A stretch of 18,761 nucleotides of DNA from Ruminococcus flavefaciens (GTDB lineage: Bacteria > Bacillota > Clostridia > Oscillospirales > Ruminococcaceae). The notes under the pieces were generated by a model, which saw nothing but the letters and a program-made list of their open reading frames with translations, had not been told where the DNA came from and did not search any database. Position 1 is the first letter of the stretch; the number at the start of each line of letters is the position of its first letter. Positions 7,541-14,987 of this stretch are shown piece by piece. The stretch covers positions 1,076-19,836 of the forward strand of contig CADBAC010000027.1 in NCBI GenBank assembly GCA_902792495.1, written 5' to 3'. Both the position numbers and the translations under genes were made by a program.

Positions 7541-9030
7541 ACCTGAACAAGTGTTACCTTGCCTGCGTACTTGCCGCTTGTGTTAACGTCAACAGCGTGC
7601 TGGAAGATAGCCTTGTACTTTGTAGCCTGATCCTGGAGTGAGAACTTGCCGCCCTCTGTGGAGATATCAAGCTCGGTTACCTGAACGTCGATGCCCAGGC
7701 TGAGGTAATCGTCCATAGCCTTGAGGTAAGAACCTGTATCGCCCCATGCATTGCTTGCAGCAGCACTGATGTGTGACTGCATTCCCATACCGTCGAGGAC
7801 ACCCTTAGCCTTCAGAGGCTTCAGGATGGAGTTGATGATGCTGTTCTTCTTGCCGTCAGCAAATTCGTTATAGTCGTTGTAGTAAAGCTTACAGTTTGAA
7901 GGAGCGTACTTTCTTGCATATGTGAAAGCCTGCTCGATGAAGCTGTTGTCGCCGTAAACCTTGACCCATGGTGAATTTCCGTTGCCGTAGCCGCCGCCTC
8001 TCGGGCCGCCGTTGCCGCCGTCGGAGATACACTCGTTACAAACATCGTAAGAGTAGAGGTTAAGTGAAGGATACTGAGTAGCGAAAGCCTCGAACATATG
8101 CTGGATGTAGCTTTCCATACGCTGATTCATAGTGTTCTTGTCTACCCAGTTTCCGCCTTTCTGGAAGTTATCTTTGAAGAACCACTCAGGAGTCTGGCTG
8201 TGCCAAACAAGAGTATGTCCTCTGAAAGCGATACCGTTCTTCTGAGCGAAGTCAGCGATAGCAGCACAGCTGTTCAGTGATACCTTGATATTGTTGTTTG
8301 ATGAGCCGTTCTGAACCAGAGTAGCATCAGGCTTTGTCTCGTTCTCGCACTCGAGAGCGTTGTGATCCTTGAGGATGATAGCTGTGATAGCCGAATTCTT
8401 TACGGTACCGCCGTTGAGGATATTACCTACACGGAAGTAATCAGCGAACTCATCCTTGAGGCCCTGTCCGCCGGCAGCCTTTGCAGCGTTCTTTGACACC
8501 TGATTGGTGATGAGAACATCATCGAATGAGAAGTCGTTTGTAGAATCTGTTGTGATTGAAAGACGGAACTCGTAAACATTCTCGGGAGCCTTGAACTCGG
8601 ATGAGAGCTTTGTCCACTGACCGCCCTTAACGTCCTGTGAATCCAGTTCAACAACTGTTTCCTTCTCGGTCTTCTCGTCGATATAGAGAAGTGAGAGATG
8701 GAAAGTTTCGTCGTTTTCGCTGTACACGTTAACGCTGTAGTCGTATTTTATACCGCCTGTAAGGTACAGACCCTTGGAAGATTCAGCACCTTCGGAAGGT
8801 GTTGTTCTGTTGGTGACTGTCATACCTCTTGAACCTGCGATACCTGTGCCTTCTTCAGCTATCAGGTCAACGTCAACGGTGCTTCCGTGCCAGCCTTCAT
8901 ATGTTACTTCAAAATCATTCTTAACAGCTTCGGCCGCATATGTTACATCCGCAACGTTAGGAAACATAGCTAACATTCCGGCTGAACAAGCCAATGCTGT
9001 CAGAGTGGATGTGATCCTTCTGAGTTTCAT
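7216..9030 (-). CDS. 5' part of the xylanase locus: signal peptide, CBM22 and truncated GH10 xylanase
   Basis: As written this frame encodes 604 residues. Residues 1-33 are a Sec signal peptide (MKLRR, hydrophobic core, cleavage near TYA-AEA). Residues about 37-178 are a CBM22 module. GH10 follows from about 187, with HTLVWHSQTPEWFF (272-285), the acid/base Glu333 (CNE) and the nucleophile Glu453 (TELDIS). Thus the retaining beta-1,4-xylan hydrolysis centre is present. Sequence departs from GH10 after GKVTLVQ (residue about 496): the last strand with its conserved WGxxDxxSW segment is missing, and about 107 residues of out-of-frame, Ser/Gln/Thr-rich junk follow. Fold stability and activity are doubtful. 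ATG at 9030 follows AGGAGG by 8 bases. Confidence 0.85.
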   Translation of the reverse strand: MKLRRITSTLTALACSAGMLAMFPNVADVTYAAEAVKNDFEVTYEGWHGSTVDVDLIAEEGTGIAGSRGMTVTNRTTPSEGAESSKGLYLTGGIKYDYSVNVYSENDETFHLSLLYIDEKTEKETVVELDSQDVKGGQWTKLSSEFKAPENVYEFRLSITTDSTNDFSFDDVLITNQVSKNAAKAAGGQGLKDEFADYFRVGNILNGGTVKNSAITAIILKDHNALECENETKPDATLVQNGSSNNNIKVSLNSCAAIADFAQKNGIAFRGHTLVWHSQTPEWFFKDNFQKGGNWVDKNTMNQRMESYIQHMFEAFATQYPSLNLYSYDVCNECISDGGNGGPRGGGYGNGNSPWVKVYGDNSFIEQAFTYARKYAPSNCKLYYNDYNEFADGKKNSIINSILKPLKAKGVLDGMGMQSHISAAASNAWGDTGSYLKAMDDYLSLGIDVQVTELDISTEGGKFSLQDQATKYKAIFQHAVDVNTSGKYAGKVTLVQVSTSQRLLIQLSQASFLSLGATEAILTTEAHLSLIPSRMQTDTGSTAHLKVLTTVGAAEAQLQSPQAAEHSTRVQKLFSFRTEKQHGTAQAIRSAQEYSSPARSTVSQ

Positions 9031-9093
9031 AAGTTTTCCTCCTCACAAATCATTTTTTATTCATAATTTTCGAACCACTTTTTGTGTAATACC

Positions 9094-9123
9094 ATAATAC
9101 CATATGTCCGTACATATTTACAA
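9094..9123 (-). promoter_or_regulatory. Probable xylanase promoter with a dyad operator in the spacer
   Basis: On the minus strand TTGTAA (9118-9123), an 18-base spacer and TATTAT (9094-9099) lie about 65 bases upstream of the xylanase start. The spacer holds ATATGT-4 bases-ACATAT (9102-9117), a perfect 6+6 dyad that a repressor could bind to block RNA polymerase. The promoter is moderate; the operator is inference. Confidence 0.5.
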
Positions 9124-9388
9124 CCCACAAAATACAGATTAGGTGTACAAAACGAAGAGGTTTTGTGATAATTTTGTGTCAATGTTAACATATGCGCTCA
9201 AAAATATACATTATTATATTATAGTCGGGATTTGTCCGTATCTTATGTGTTTTTTCTGTGAAAGCATCAGCCAAGTTGTACACACCTATCCCGGATTTGT
9301 CCGCCTGATTTGTATTCACAAAAAATTCAGAGATTCCGATTCTCCGCTAAATACCGCAATCTGCCGCTTGCCCACCGCAATTATCGCA
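9124..9388. other. Non-coding part of the divergent xylanase/recQ region
   Basis: About 430 bases separate the divergent xylanase and recQ starts. Apart from the two promoters, this stretch holds two copies of GGATTTGTCCG (9228-9238 and 9293-9303) in direct orientation, 65 bases apart. No convincing gene was seen: a 97-codon frame at 9143 has no RBS and an unlikely composition. Confidence 0.5.
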
Positions 9389-9417
9389 TTGAATTATTCT
9401 TATATTTATGGTATAAT
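9389..9417 (+). promoter_or_regulatory. Promoter for recQ
   Basis: TTGAAT (9389-9394), a 17-base spacer and TATAAT (9412-9417), with an extended -10 TGG just before it. It lies 43 bases before the recQ ATG. Confidence 0.75.
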
Positions 9418-9459
9418 AAAAGTTAATGCTGTTTAAAAGGAAAAACGGAGGTGGACATT

Positions 9460-11292
9460 ATGGATAAATACAGCCTGCTCAAAGAAGTTTTCGGTCACGA
9501 CAGCTTCCGTAAGGGTCAGGAAGATATCATCGATAATATTCTCAGCGGAAAAGATGTGCTGGGCATAATGCCCACAGGTGCAGGAAAATCCATCTGCTAC
9601 CAGATTCCTGCCCTGCTGATGGACGGTCTTACCGTTGTCATCTCCCCTCTCATCTCGCTTATGAAGGATCAGGTCAGCGCACTTCTCGCCGCAGGTGTTG
9701 AAGCCGCCTGCATAAACAGTTCGCTGGGTGCCGAGGAATACCGCATGACTTTCGATCTGCTCTACAGCGGCAGATGCCGTATCCTCTACATTGCTCCCGA
9801 GCGTCTTGATGCTCCCGATTTTTCGGCATTTGCCGCACGTTCCGATATATCGATGATAACCATTGACGAGGCTCACTGCGTTTCACAGTGGGGACAGGAT
9901 TTCCGCTCCTCCTATCTGAGGATAGCCGAATTCATCGGAAAACTCCCGAAGCGCCCCGTTGTCAGCGCATTCACAGCTACAGCTACCTCCGCAGTCAAAA
10001 GCGACATAATCTCTCTGCTGAAGCTGGATTCGCCCTTCACCATAACCACAGGCTACGACCGCAGCAACCTGTTTTTCTCGGTGCGCCGTCCCGACAACAA
10101 GTACCGTGAACTGACAAAGCTTCTGCACGGCTACGAGGGCAAGAGCGGAATAGTGTACTGCCTCTCACGCAAAAATGTCGAGGAAGTATGCGACAAACTG
10201 CGCAGCGACGGCTTCTCTGCCACACGCTACCACGCAGGGCTCCCCGATTCCGAACGCCGCAGCAATCAGGACGATTTCATCTATGACCGCTGCCAGATAA
10301 TGGTCGCCACCAACGCTTTCGGAATGGGCATCGACAAATCCAACGTCTCATTCGTCATTCACTACAATATGCCCAAGGACATCGAAAGCTACTATCAGGA
10401 AGCAGGCCGCTCGGGCCGTGACGGTGAACCTGCCGAATGCGTTATCCTCTACAGCGGCAACGACGTAAGGATAAACCGCTTCATGATAGAAAATTCCCGT
10501 GAGGATAATCAGGAACTCTCCGACGAACAGCGCAGTCAGATGATAGCCAAGGATATGGAAAGGCTGAAGCAGATGACTTTCTACTGCACCACCACTGACT
10601 GTCTCAGGGGCTTCATGCTGAAGTATTTCGGTGAACCCAACGTCCACTACTGCGGAAAATGTTCCAACTGCACCGACGGATTCGAGACCGTTGACATCAC
10701 CATAGATTCGCAGAAGATACTCTCCTGCATTTACCGCATAAGACAGGCTTCCGGCCGTGATTACGGCAAAAGTATGCTGACCGATGTGCTGAGGGGAAGT
10801 CAGAACGAAAAGCTCATTTCCCTCGGATTCGGCAAGCTTTCCACTTACGGCATAATGGCGGATTCCGCTCCGAAGAAGATACGTGCGGAGATAGATTTTC
10901 TCGCCGAAAAAGGATACATACACGTTACCGAAGGCGATTACCCTCAGCTTCTGCTGACAGCACGTTCAGCGGAGGTGCTGAAAGAAAAGAAACCGCTCAC
11001 CATGAAAATGCCCATCGAGAAAAAGAAATCGCCTTCAAAGGCAGTCGGCGCAGGCGAAGACGATTTCCTTTTCATCGAGCTGAAAAAGCTGAGAAGCACC
11101 ATTGCAAAGAAGGAACTCGTCCCTGCCTATATCATCTTCTCCGATGCCGCACTGAAAGATATGTGCAGGCTGAAACCTACGGATATCCCGCATTTTCTGC
11201 GTGTTGCAGGCGTGGGAAAGGTCAAGGCGGAAAAGTACGGGCTGGAATTCTGTACACTTATAGCCGATCATATTTCAAAGCAGGCTGATTAA
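9460..11292 (+). CDS. recQ: ATP-dependent DNA helicase RecQ
   Basis: A 610-residue 3'-5' DNA helicase that unwinds recombination and replication-fork structures. Walker A PTGAGKS (Lys43), the DEAH box (136-139), SAFTATAT (motif III) and QEAGRSGRDG (motif VI) are intact. The RQC zinc site is formed by Cys376/381, 398, 401 and 404 (CGKCSNC). A winged-helix region follows, and a C-terminal HRDC domain occupies about residues 525-600 (FIELKKLRSTIAKKE to AEKYGLEF). Length and domain order match E. coli-type RecQ. A GTG at 9451 would give three extra residues, but it overlaps the GGAGG ribosome binding site (9447-9451), which is 8 bases from ATG 9460, so ATG is chosen. It appears to be a single-gene unit with its own promoter. 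Confidence 0.95.
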   Translation: MDKYSLLKEVFGHDSFRKGQEDIIDNILSGKDVLGIMPTGAGKSICYQIPALLMDGLTVVISPLISLMKDQVSALLAAGVEAACINSSLGAEEYRMTFDLLYSGRCRILYIAPERLDAPDFSAFAARSDISMITIDEAHCVSQWGQDFRSSYLRIAEFIGKLPKRPVVSAFTATATSAVKSDIISLLKLDSPFTITTGYDRSNLFFSVRRPDNKYRELTKLLHGYEGKSGIVYCLSRKNVEEVCDKLRSDGFSATRYHAGLPDSERRSNQDDFIYDRCQIMVATNAFGMGIDKSNVSFVIHYNMPKDIESYYQEAGRSGRDGEPAECVILYSGNDVRINRFMIENSREDNQELSDEQRSQMIAKDMERLKQMTFYCTTTDCLRGFMLKYFGEPNVHYCGKCSNCTDGFETVDITIDSQKILSCIYRIRQASGRDYGKSMLTDVLRGSQNEKLISLGFGKLSTYGIMADSAPKKIRAEIDFLAEKGYIHVTEGDYPQLLLTARSAEVLKEKKPLTMKMPIEKKKSPSKAVGAGEDDFLFIELKKLRSTIAKKELVPAYIIFSDAALKDMCRLKPTDIPHFLRVAGVGKVKAEKYGLEFCTLIADHISKQAD

Positions 11293-11410
11293 TGTTTTAT
11301 TTTTAAAGTATTCACAGATAATTAAGATAAAACCACTAAAATTATAACATTGAAATCGCTGAAATATGATAACATTAGTATGAGATATTGTATCGGAAGG
11401 GGGCGAGCAG

Positions 11411-12565
11411 ATGAAAGGTCTCACCTTTGAAAGACAATTGATAGATGTAGTAGAAGAATACGATTATGACACACAGTACGAAAAGTATAACCGATATTAC
11501 AAAAACTGGCGAAAAAACAAACAGAACCCCTTCGCCTTCAACTTTGAAATGAATCGGAAAGAAAGCGTTTATATAGAGGGAAAAGGCTTCAAAGTCCCCT
11601 CTCTGCTCGACGCTGAATCCGAAGTTATCGGACATATAATGCACGTCGTCGGCATCGCCATGCTGATGTGGATATTCATAGATAACATTATCGGAAAAGC
11701 CGCCATACAGATACTGGACCATTTTGGCATCGACATACACGCAAATTTCATCAGCGACGGTGTTCACGGCGGCCCGAAAGAGATAGTCACGTTTTTTATT
11801 GCTGTCTCTTTCCTGAAGGTACTGGTTCCGACCATATATATGAAGAAGATGTTCAAGGTCCCGAAAGAAGTGCGGTTCATGAATGTTATGAACCACCCGT
11901 CGGACATGATACGTGCGATCGCCATCTCTCTTGCGATCAGCGTAATAACGACACTTCCGAATATCTACAACGGCACCAACAGTCAGCTTTACAACTACTT
12001 CACTACGCTCGATACAGACATTTCCGTATGGGGACAGACCGAATTCGTCGCATACACGATTTATGACATAATCATACTTTCCATAATAACCGAGATGTTC
12101 TTCCACAGTGCCGTATTCGCACCGCTGAGACAGTTCGGAGACTTCTTCGCAATAGGCGTCACAGCCGTAGTTGCAGGACTTCTCGCACAGGATGCCGCCG
12201 AAGTTCCTGCCGCCATTCTTATAACCATAGTTGCAGGTTCAGGCATGATAAGGTCAGGTTCGATCTACACCGCATTCTTTGTACGTATAGTCTACAAGAT
12301 GTACAGACTTGCGATAGTCATTATCGAGACCGATACATCCTCAAATATGTATCTTGACCGAAACCTCTTTATGCTGGTGATATTCTCGTTAGCAATAGGT
12401 ACTGTCCTGTTTATCCGCCTTATGAGCGGGAAACGTGAGTGCTACTCGAAATACTACTCAGAGATACCCGAAACCAAGCGTATCCGTGCCGCTGTCAAGG
12501 CTTACCCGTTCCCTGTGGTAGCCTGCCTCTGCATACTGGCGATCATACTGAAGCAGGTGTTATAA
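11411..12565 (+). CDS. CPBP-like multi-pass membrane protein lacking catalytic residues
   Basis: A 384-residue protein. The N-terminal 65 residues are highly charged (KYNRYYKNWRKNKQN) and cytoplasmic; then there are about eight membrane segments. Residues about 215-300 align by pattern with the CPBP (Abi) intramembrane protease core, but the active-site motifs are changed: EExxxR reads TEMFFH (227-232), the His of FxxxH is Ala259, and the final HxxxN region (IRSGSIYTAFFVRIVYK) has Arg in place of His. It is probably a non-proteolytic relative. ATG 11411 follows GGAAGGGGG. Its stop overlaps the tadA start (TAATG), so the two are translationally coupled. No promoter was identified in the 118-base gap after recQ. 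Family assignment is moderate, function unknown. Confidence 0.6.
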   Translation: MKGLTFERQLIDVVEEYDYDTQYEKYNRYYKNWRKNKQNPFAFNFEMNRKESVYIEGKGFKVPSLLDAESEVIGHIMHVVGIAMLMWIFIDNIIGKAAIQILDHFGIDIHANFISDGVHGGPKEIVTFFIAVSFLKVLVPTIYMKKMFKVPKEVRFMNVMNHPSDMIRAIAISLAISVITTLPNIYNGTNSQLYNYFTTLDTDISVWGQTEFVAYTIYDIIILSIITEMFFHSAVFAPLRQFGDFFAIGVTAVVAGLLAQDAAEVPAAILITIVAGSGMIRSGSIYTAFFVRIVYKMYRLAIVIIETDTSSNMYLDRNLFMLVIFSLAIGTVLFIRLMSGKRECYSKYYSEIPETKRIRAAVKAYPFPVVACLCILAIILKQVL

Positions 12566-13026
12566 TGGATAAGTACATGAAACGTGCCCTTGAACTGGCA
12601 AGAGAAGCTTTCAGCGAAGGCGAAGTTCCTGTGGGAGCGGTAGTGGTGAAAAAGACCACGGGCGAGATAGTCGGTGAAGGACGAAACCGCCGTGAGACCG
12701 CTAAAAACGCTCTTGCTCATGCAGAAATAGAAGCCATAGATCAGGCCTGCCGCAGACTGGGAGGATGGCGGCTTCCCGAGTGCGCATTGTACGTCACTCT
12801 TGAACCCTGCCCCATGTGCTGCGGTGCGATAATCAATTCACGCATCGACAACGTATATTTCGGTGCATACGACTACAAAAGCGGTTCTGCGGAATCGGTG
12901 CAGAAGATGTTCTCACTTCCCTACAATTACCGTCCCGAAGTAATGGGCGGAATAATGGAAGAAGAATGTTCTGCCATACTTTCGGAATTTTTCAAGGAAC
13001 TGCGCATACGAAAAAAGAACAGATAG
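12565..13026 (+). CDS. tadA: tRNA-specific adenosine deaminase
   Basis: Converts adenosine to inosine at the wobble position (34) of tRNA-Arg(ACG), needed to read CGN codons. The 153 residues match TadA. The zinc-dependent deaminase motifs are HAE (His52, Glu54 as proton shuttle) and PCPMCC (Cys82 and Cys85 as zinc ligands), with the family signatures VPVGAVVV and GAIINSRI. A longer frame begins at 12439, but that part lies inside the upstream membrane-protein gene. ATG at 12565 overlaps that gene's stop by one base and has AGGTG upstream. It forms an operon with the membrane proteins on both sides. Confidence 0.93.
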   Translation: MDKYMKRALELAREAFSEGEVPVGAVVVKKTTGEIVGEGRNRRETAKNALAHAEIEAIDQACRRLGGWRLPECALYVTLEPCPMCCGAIINSRIDNVYFGAYDYKSGSAESVQKMFSLPYNYRPEVMGGIMEEECSAILSEFFKELRIRKKNR

Positions 13027-13029
13027 CAA

Positions 13030-13064
13030 TTGCCGTCATGGGAACAGCTTTCACATGGCGGCAA
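13030..13064 (+). other. Intercistronic stem-loop between tadA and the DUF998-like gene
   Basis: TTGCCGTCATG (13030-13040) pairs with CATGGCGGCAA (13054-13064) over 11 bp, including one T-G pair, with a 13-base loop. No T tract follows, so it is more likely an RNA processing or stability element than a terminator. Confidence 0.5.
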
Positions 13065-13084
13065 TATCATTGGAAAGGAACATA

Positions 13085-13669
13085 ATGAATAAGTACAAGA
13101 ACCTCATCCCCGCCTTTTCGGGGATCCTTTTCCTGCTGACAGCCGTTTTTGCAGTTGCACACGCATGGCTTGCCGGCATTCATAAATACGACATGAGTTT
13201 GTCATTCTCCTCATATGTGGGACTTTCCCGTCTGACATCCATAGTCTGGTTCATCGCCGCAGTTATCATAATACCTGCAATGATCTTCTACTTATCAGGA
13301 TCGGATATCTGTGCGGTCAGAAAAGCGGTCTACGGAGTTGTTTTCCTTTGCATAGCAGGAACTGCGCTCTTCCCTTTCAATTGTTTCAGCGGATCGCCTA
13401 CCGCTCTTACCTGCAATATCCACAACTATTTTGCCATAGGACTTATGCTTGCGACGACGGTTTCGTTCGTGCTCGCAGCAATAATGTCAAAAAGCAACAA
13501 ACAGCGTATCACCGCTGTTTGTTCGATCATTTATGCAGTCGTTTTCATCGTGCTGTACTTCACGGGATCCATGCCGCTGTTCAGGACCTTCTTCATATGG
13601 GAAAATCTCTTTATCATCCTGCTTCTCATAAATCTGCACATGGAACAGTTTTCTGAGATAAGCAAGTAG
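13085..13669 (+). CDS. Six-helix membrane protein, DUF998-like
   Basis: A 194-residue integral membrane protein with hydrophobic segments at about residues 7-29, 50-70, 81-99, 112-134, 142-161 and 170-185. The stretch GTALFPFNC followed by NIHNYFAIGLM resembles the LFP...H pattern of the DUF998 family, but this is pattern recognition and moderate at best. A longer frame from 13055 adds MAAISLERNI; ATG 13085 is preferred because GGAAAGG lies 6 bases before it. It is the last gene of the operon with tadA, and its stop codon is fused to a hairpin (13669-13689). No enzymatic motif is seen and the function is unknown. Confidence 0.65.
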   Translation: MNKYKNLIPAFSGILFLLTAVFAVAHAWLAGIHKYDMSLSFSSYVGLSRLTSIVWFIAAVIIIPAMIFYLSGSDICAVRKAVYGVVFLCIAGTALFPFNCFSGSPTALTCNIHNYFAIGLMLATTVSFVLAAIMSKSNKQRITAVCSIIYAVVFIVLYFTGSMPLFRTFFIWENLFIILLLINLHMEQFSEISK

Positions 13670-13694
13670 GGGCGGATATCATCCGCCCCTTTGA
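13669..13694 (+). terminator. Hairpin at the end of the tadA operon
   Basis: GGGGCGGAT (13669-13677) and ATCCGCCCC (13681-13689) form a perfect 9-bp stem with a 3-base loop, starting at the last base of the preceding stop codon and followed by TTTGATTTTG. It belongs to the dispersed hairpin family and probably doubles as a terminator. Confidence 0.65.
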
Positions 13695-13786
13695 TTTTGC
13701 GAAAAAACAGGGCGCACAACGTGCGCCCATCAATAACCGTACAAATTTTGACAGAACATTGTAGGGAACGCCGCCCTCGGCGTTCC
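13669..13786. repeat. Second cluster of GC-rich palindromic repeats
   Basis: Three hairpins in a row: GGGGCGGAT/ATCCGCCCC (13669-13689), GGGCGCAC/GTGCGCCC (13710-13728) and GGAACGCCG/CGGCGTTCC (13765-13786). The third is bounded by TTGTAGGG and CCACAA. Arms and flanks match the cluster at 1501-1695 (GTAGGGGCGG, GGGCGC, TGTAGGG). Confidence 0.75.
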
Positions 13787-13823
13787 ACAATGAACCGATG
13801 ATATTTATTGCTTTCAATAATTA

Positions 13824-13981
13824 TTGCTCCGCCAATTAAACATTGCCAAAAAGGCGAAGACATAGAGGAAAATTATCAAGAAAGGAAAATGCAGAAATGC
13901 TGACGCATTTCAAGTTTTTCTGACGCTGAGAATTTTTCTTTATGTCAAGCATTTGAAGGCAAGGTTTAGTTGGTGGAGCAA
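13824..13981. mobile_element. 158-bp MITE-like palindromic element flanked by TA
   Basis: The two halves are inverted copies with no gap, centred on TGAC at 13901-13904 inside GAAATGC-TGAC-GCATTTC. I count about 53 of 78 positions pairing. The ends are best conserved: TTGCTCCGCCAATTAAAC at left against the complement of GTTTAGTTGGTGGAGCAA at right (two differences), followed by further matches TTGCC, GACATA and AAAATT. TA (13822-13823 and 13982-13983) flanks both ends, as in elements moved by IS630/Tc1-type transposases. It has no coding capacity. Confidence 0.6.
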
Positions 13982-13995
13982 TATATCGACACAAT

Positions 13996-14958
13996 TCAGG
14001 AAATTTCAATAACACCTTTTTTCTTCATCAAATACAGAACTATCGCACTTGCAGCGAGAAGAACTATAGTCGTGAAAATACTTCCCTCGATGCCGAAAGC
14101 ACCGCCTGTGAGAAGCTTGCTGTCGGAATCAGCAACGGTTTTCATGACCGACTCCATCTCATTCGTACCGCTGACGCTGATGCCGTAGAGATTGCCCTGT
14201 GTGCAGTTCCATATGCTGTGGATAGCGCATCCTCCCCAGATGTCATCGGTGAGTATCATATACAGTCCTGCAAAAACCGCAAACAGTGCCAGATTCACAA
14301 GCACAAAAGGCCCGAATCCGGGGTTGGCAGCGTGGGCAAGTGCAAAAGCAAGCGAACTTACAGTAAGGGCGATTATAAAGTTATGCTTTCCACCCACAGT
14401 GTTCATCAGGTAGCCACGGAATATGAACTCCTCACTCATGCCCTGGAAGAACCATCCTATCCAGTAAAGGCCGATAAGTCCGAAATTTACACCAGAACAG
14501 AAGCTGATCTTCTGTGCGCCGAAAAGTGCACTGAGAAGAACTATCGCCGTCATAAGAACTGTGCCGATACCGAGACCGATAAGATAATGCGGCACCAGTT
14601 TTCTCTTTCTCACGCCCATCGAACCAAGAGAACGCATCTCACCGAAACGGCAATATACCATACTGATGATAGTTCCGAAAACCGTACTGATAAGCGTCGG
14701 TATCATTATTGCAGGCGGTGCGGATACCTTGTTCGCAACCCTCATGGACTCGGACAGGGATATGGTCTCGCCCTCTTTCAGCCCCATATTTGCGAACTCC
14801 TCCATCATCGGCTTAACAGTCAGTATTGACGGAACTATGCCCTCGAACAGATACATTACAAGAAAAACTATGATGAATGCAACGATCATCGAGATCAGCT
14901 TCGGTGAAGCATGAGACTTCGATGATTCCTCGAACATTCCTGATCTAACTTTCAGCAT
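13996..14958 (-). CDS. CPBP family intramembrane glutamic endopeptidase
   Basis: A 320-residue membrane protein with a polar N-terminus of about 20 residues, then about eight helices. All CPBP (Rce1/Abi) motifs are intact: SEEFIFRG (Glu176, Glu177, Arg181), FALAHAAN (His209) and AIHSIWNCTQG (His247, Asn251). Members of this family process prenylated proteins in eukaryotes; in bacteria some serve in bacteriocin self-immunity or maturation, but no bacteriocin or peptide gene is visible nearby, so the substrate is unknown. ATG at 14958 has GGAGG 7 bases upstream and a consensus promoter (14988-15016). It is divergent from the citrate synthase fusion gene. Its 3' end lies 14 bases from the 158-bp palindrome, which may serve as its terminator. 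Confidence 0.88.
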   Translation of the reverse strand: MLKVRSGMFEESSKSHASPKLISMIVAFIIVFLVMYLFEGIVPSILTVKPMMEEFANMGLKEGETISLSESMRVANKVSAPPAIMIPTLISTVFGTIISMVYCRFGEMRSLGSMGVRKRKLVPHYLIGLGIGTVLMTAIVLLSALFGAQKISFCSGVNFGLIGLYWIGWFFQGMSEEFIFRGYLMNTVGGKHNFIIALTVSSLAFALAHAANPGFGPFVLVNLALFAVFAGLYMILTDDIWGGCAIHSIWNCTQGNLYGISVSGTNEMESVMKTVADSDSKLLTGGAFGIEGSIFTTIVLLAASAIVLYLMKKKGVIEIS

Positions 14959-14987
14959 ATTTTACCTCCGGAATAATTGATATTTTT

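Larger units (their letters stand above)
5251..9030 (-). pseudogene. Broken modular xylanase: CBM22-GH10-CBM22-dockerin-GH43-CBM6
   Basis: Read through its two lesions, this is one secreted cellulosomal enzyme of about 1,250 residues: signal peptide, CBM22 xylan-binding module, GH10 endo-xylanase, second CBM22-like module, two-repeat dockerin, GH43 arabinofuranosidase/xylosidase and a CBM6-like module. Multi-catalytic xylanases of this order are known in Ruminococcus flavefaciens-type cellulosomes. The frame breaks near 7540 (end of GH10, with an apparent deletion) and at 6268-6317 (exact 25-bp duplication). As written, translation ends at 7216 and the dockerin and GH43 parts are not reached. 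All modules are otherwise well conserved with no other stops, so the lesions are recent or are sequencing/assembly errors. The gene has its own promoter (9094-9123), RBS (AGGAGG) and terminator. Confidence 0.8.

Noticed and set aside
8098..9097. Plus-strand frames opposite the xylanase gene
   Set aside because: Shadow frames of a clearly coding minus strand, without RBS or recognisable domains.
9143..9436. 97-codon frame in the xylanase/recQ spacer
   Set aside because: Starts with GTG without an RBS, is rich in unlikely Cys/Tyr/Ile runs and overlaps the recQ promoter; the DNA looks regulatory.
12439..12564. N-terminal extension of tadA
   Set aside because: It lies inside the upstream membrane-protein gene in another frame and has no RBS; the TadA family starts at MDKYM (12565).
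13531..13863. 110-codon minus-strand frame
   Set aside because: Runs across the GC-rich hairpin repeats and antisense to the DUF998-like gene; its sequence reflects the repeats.
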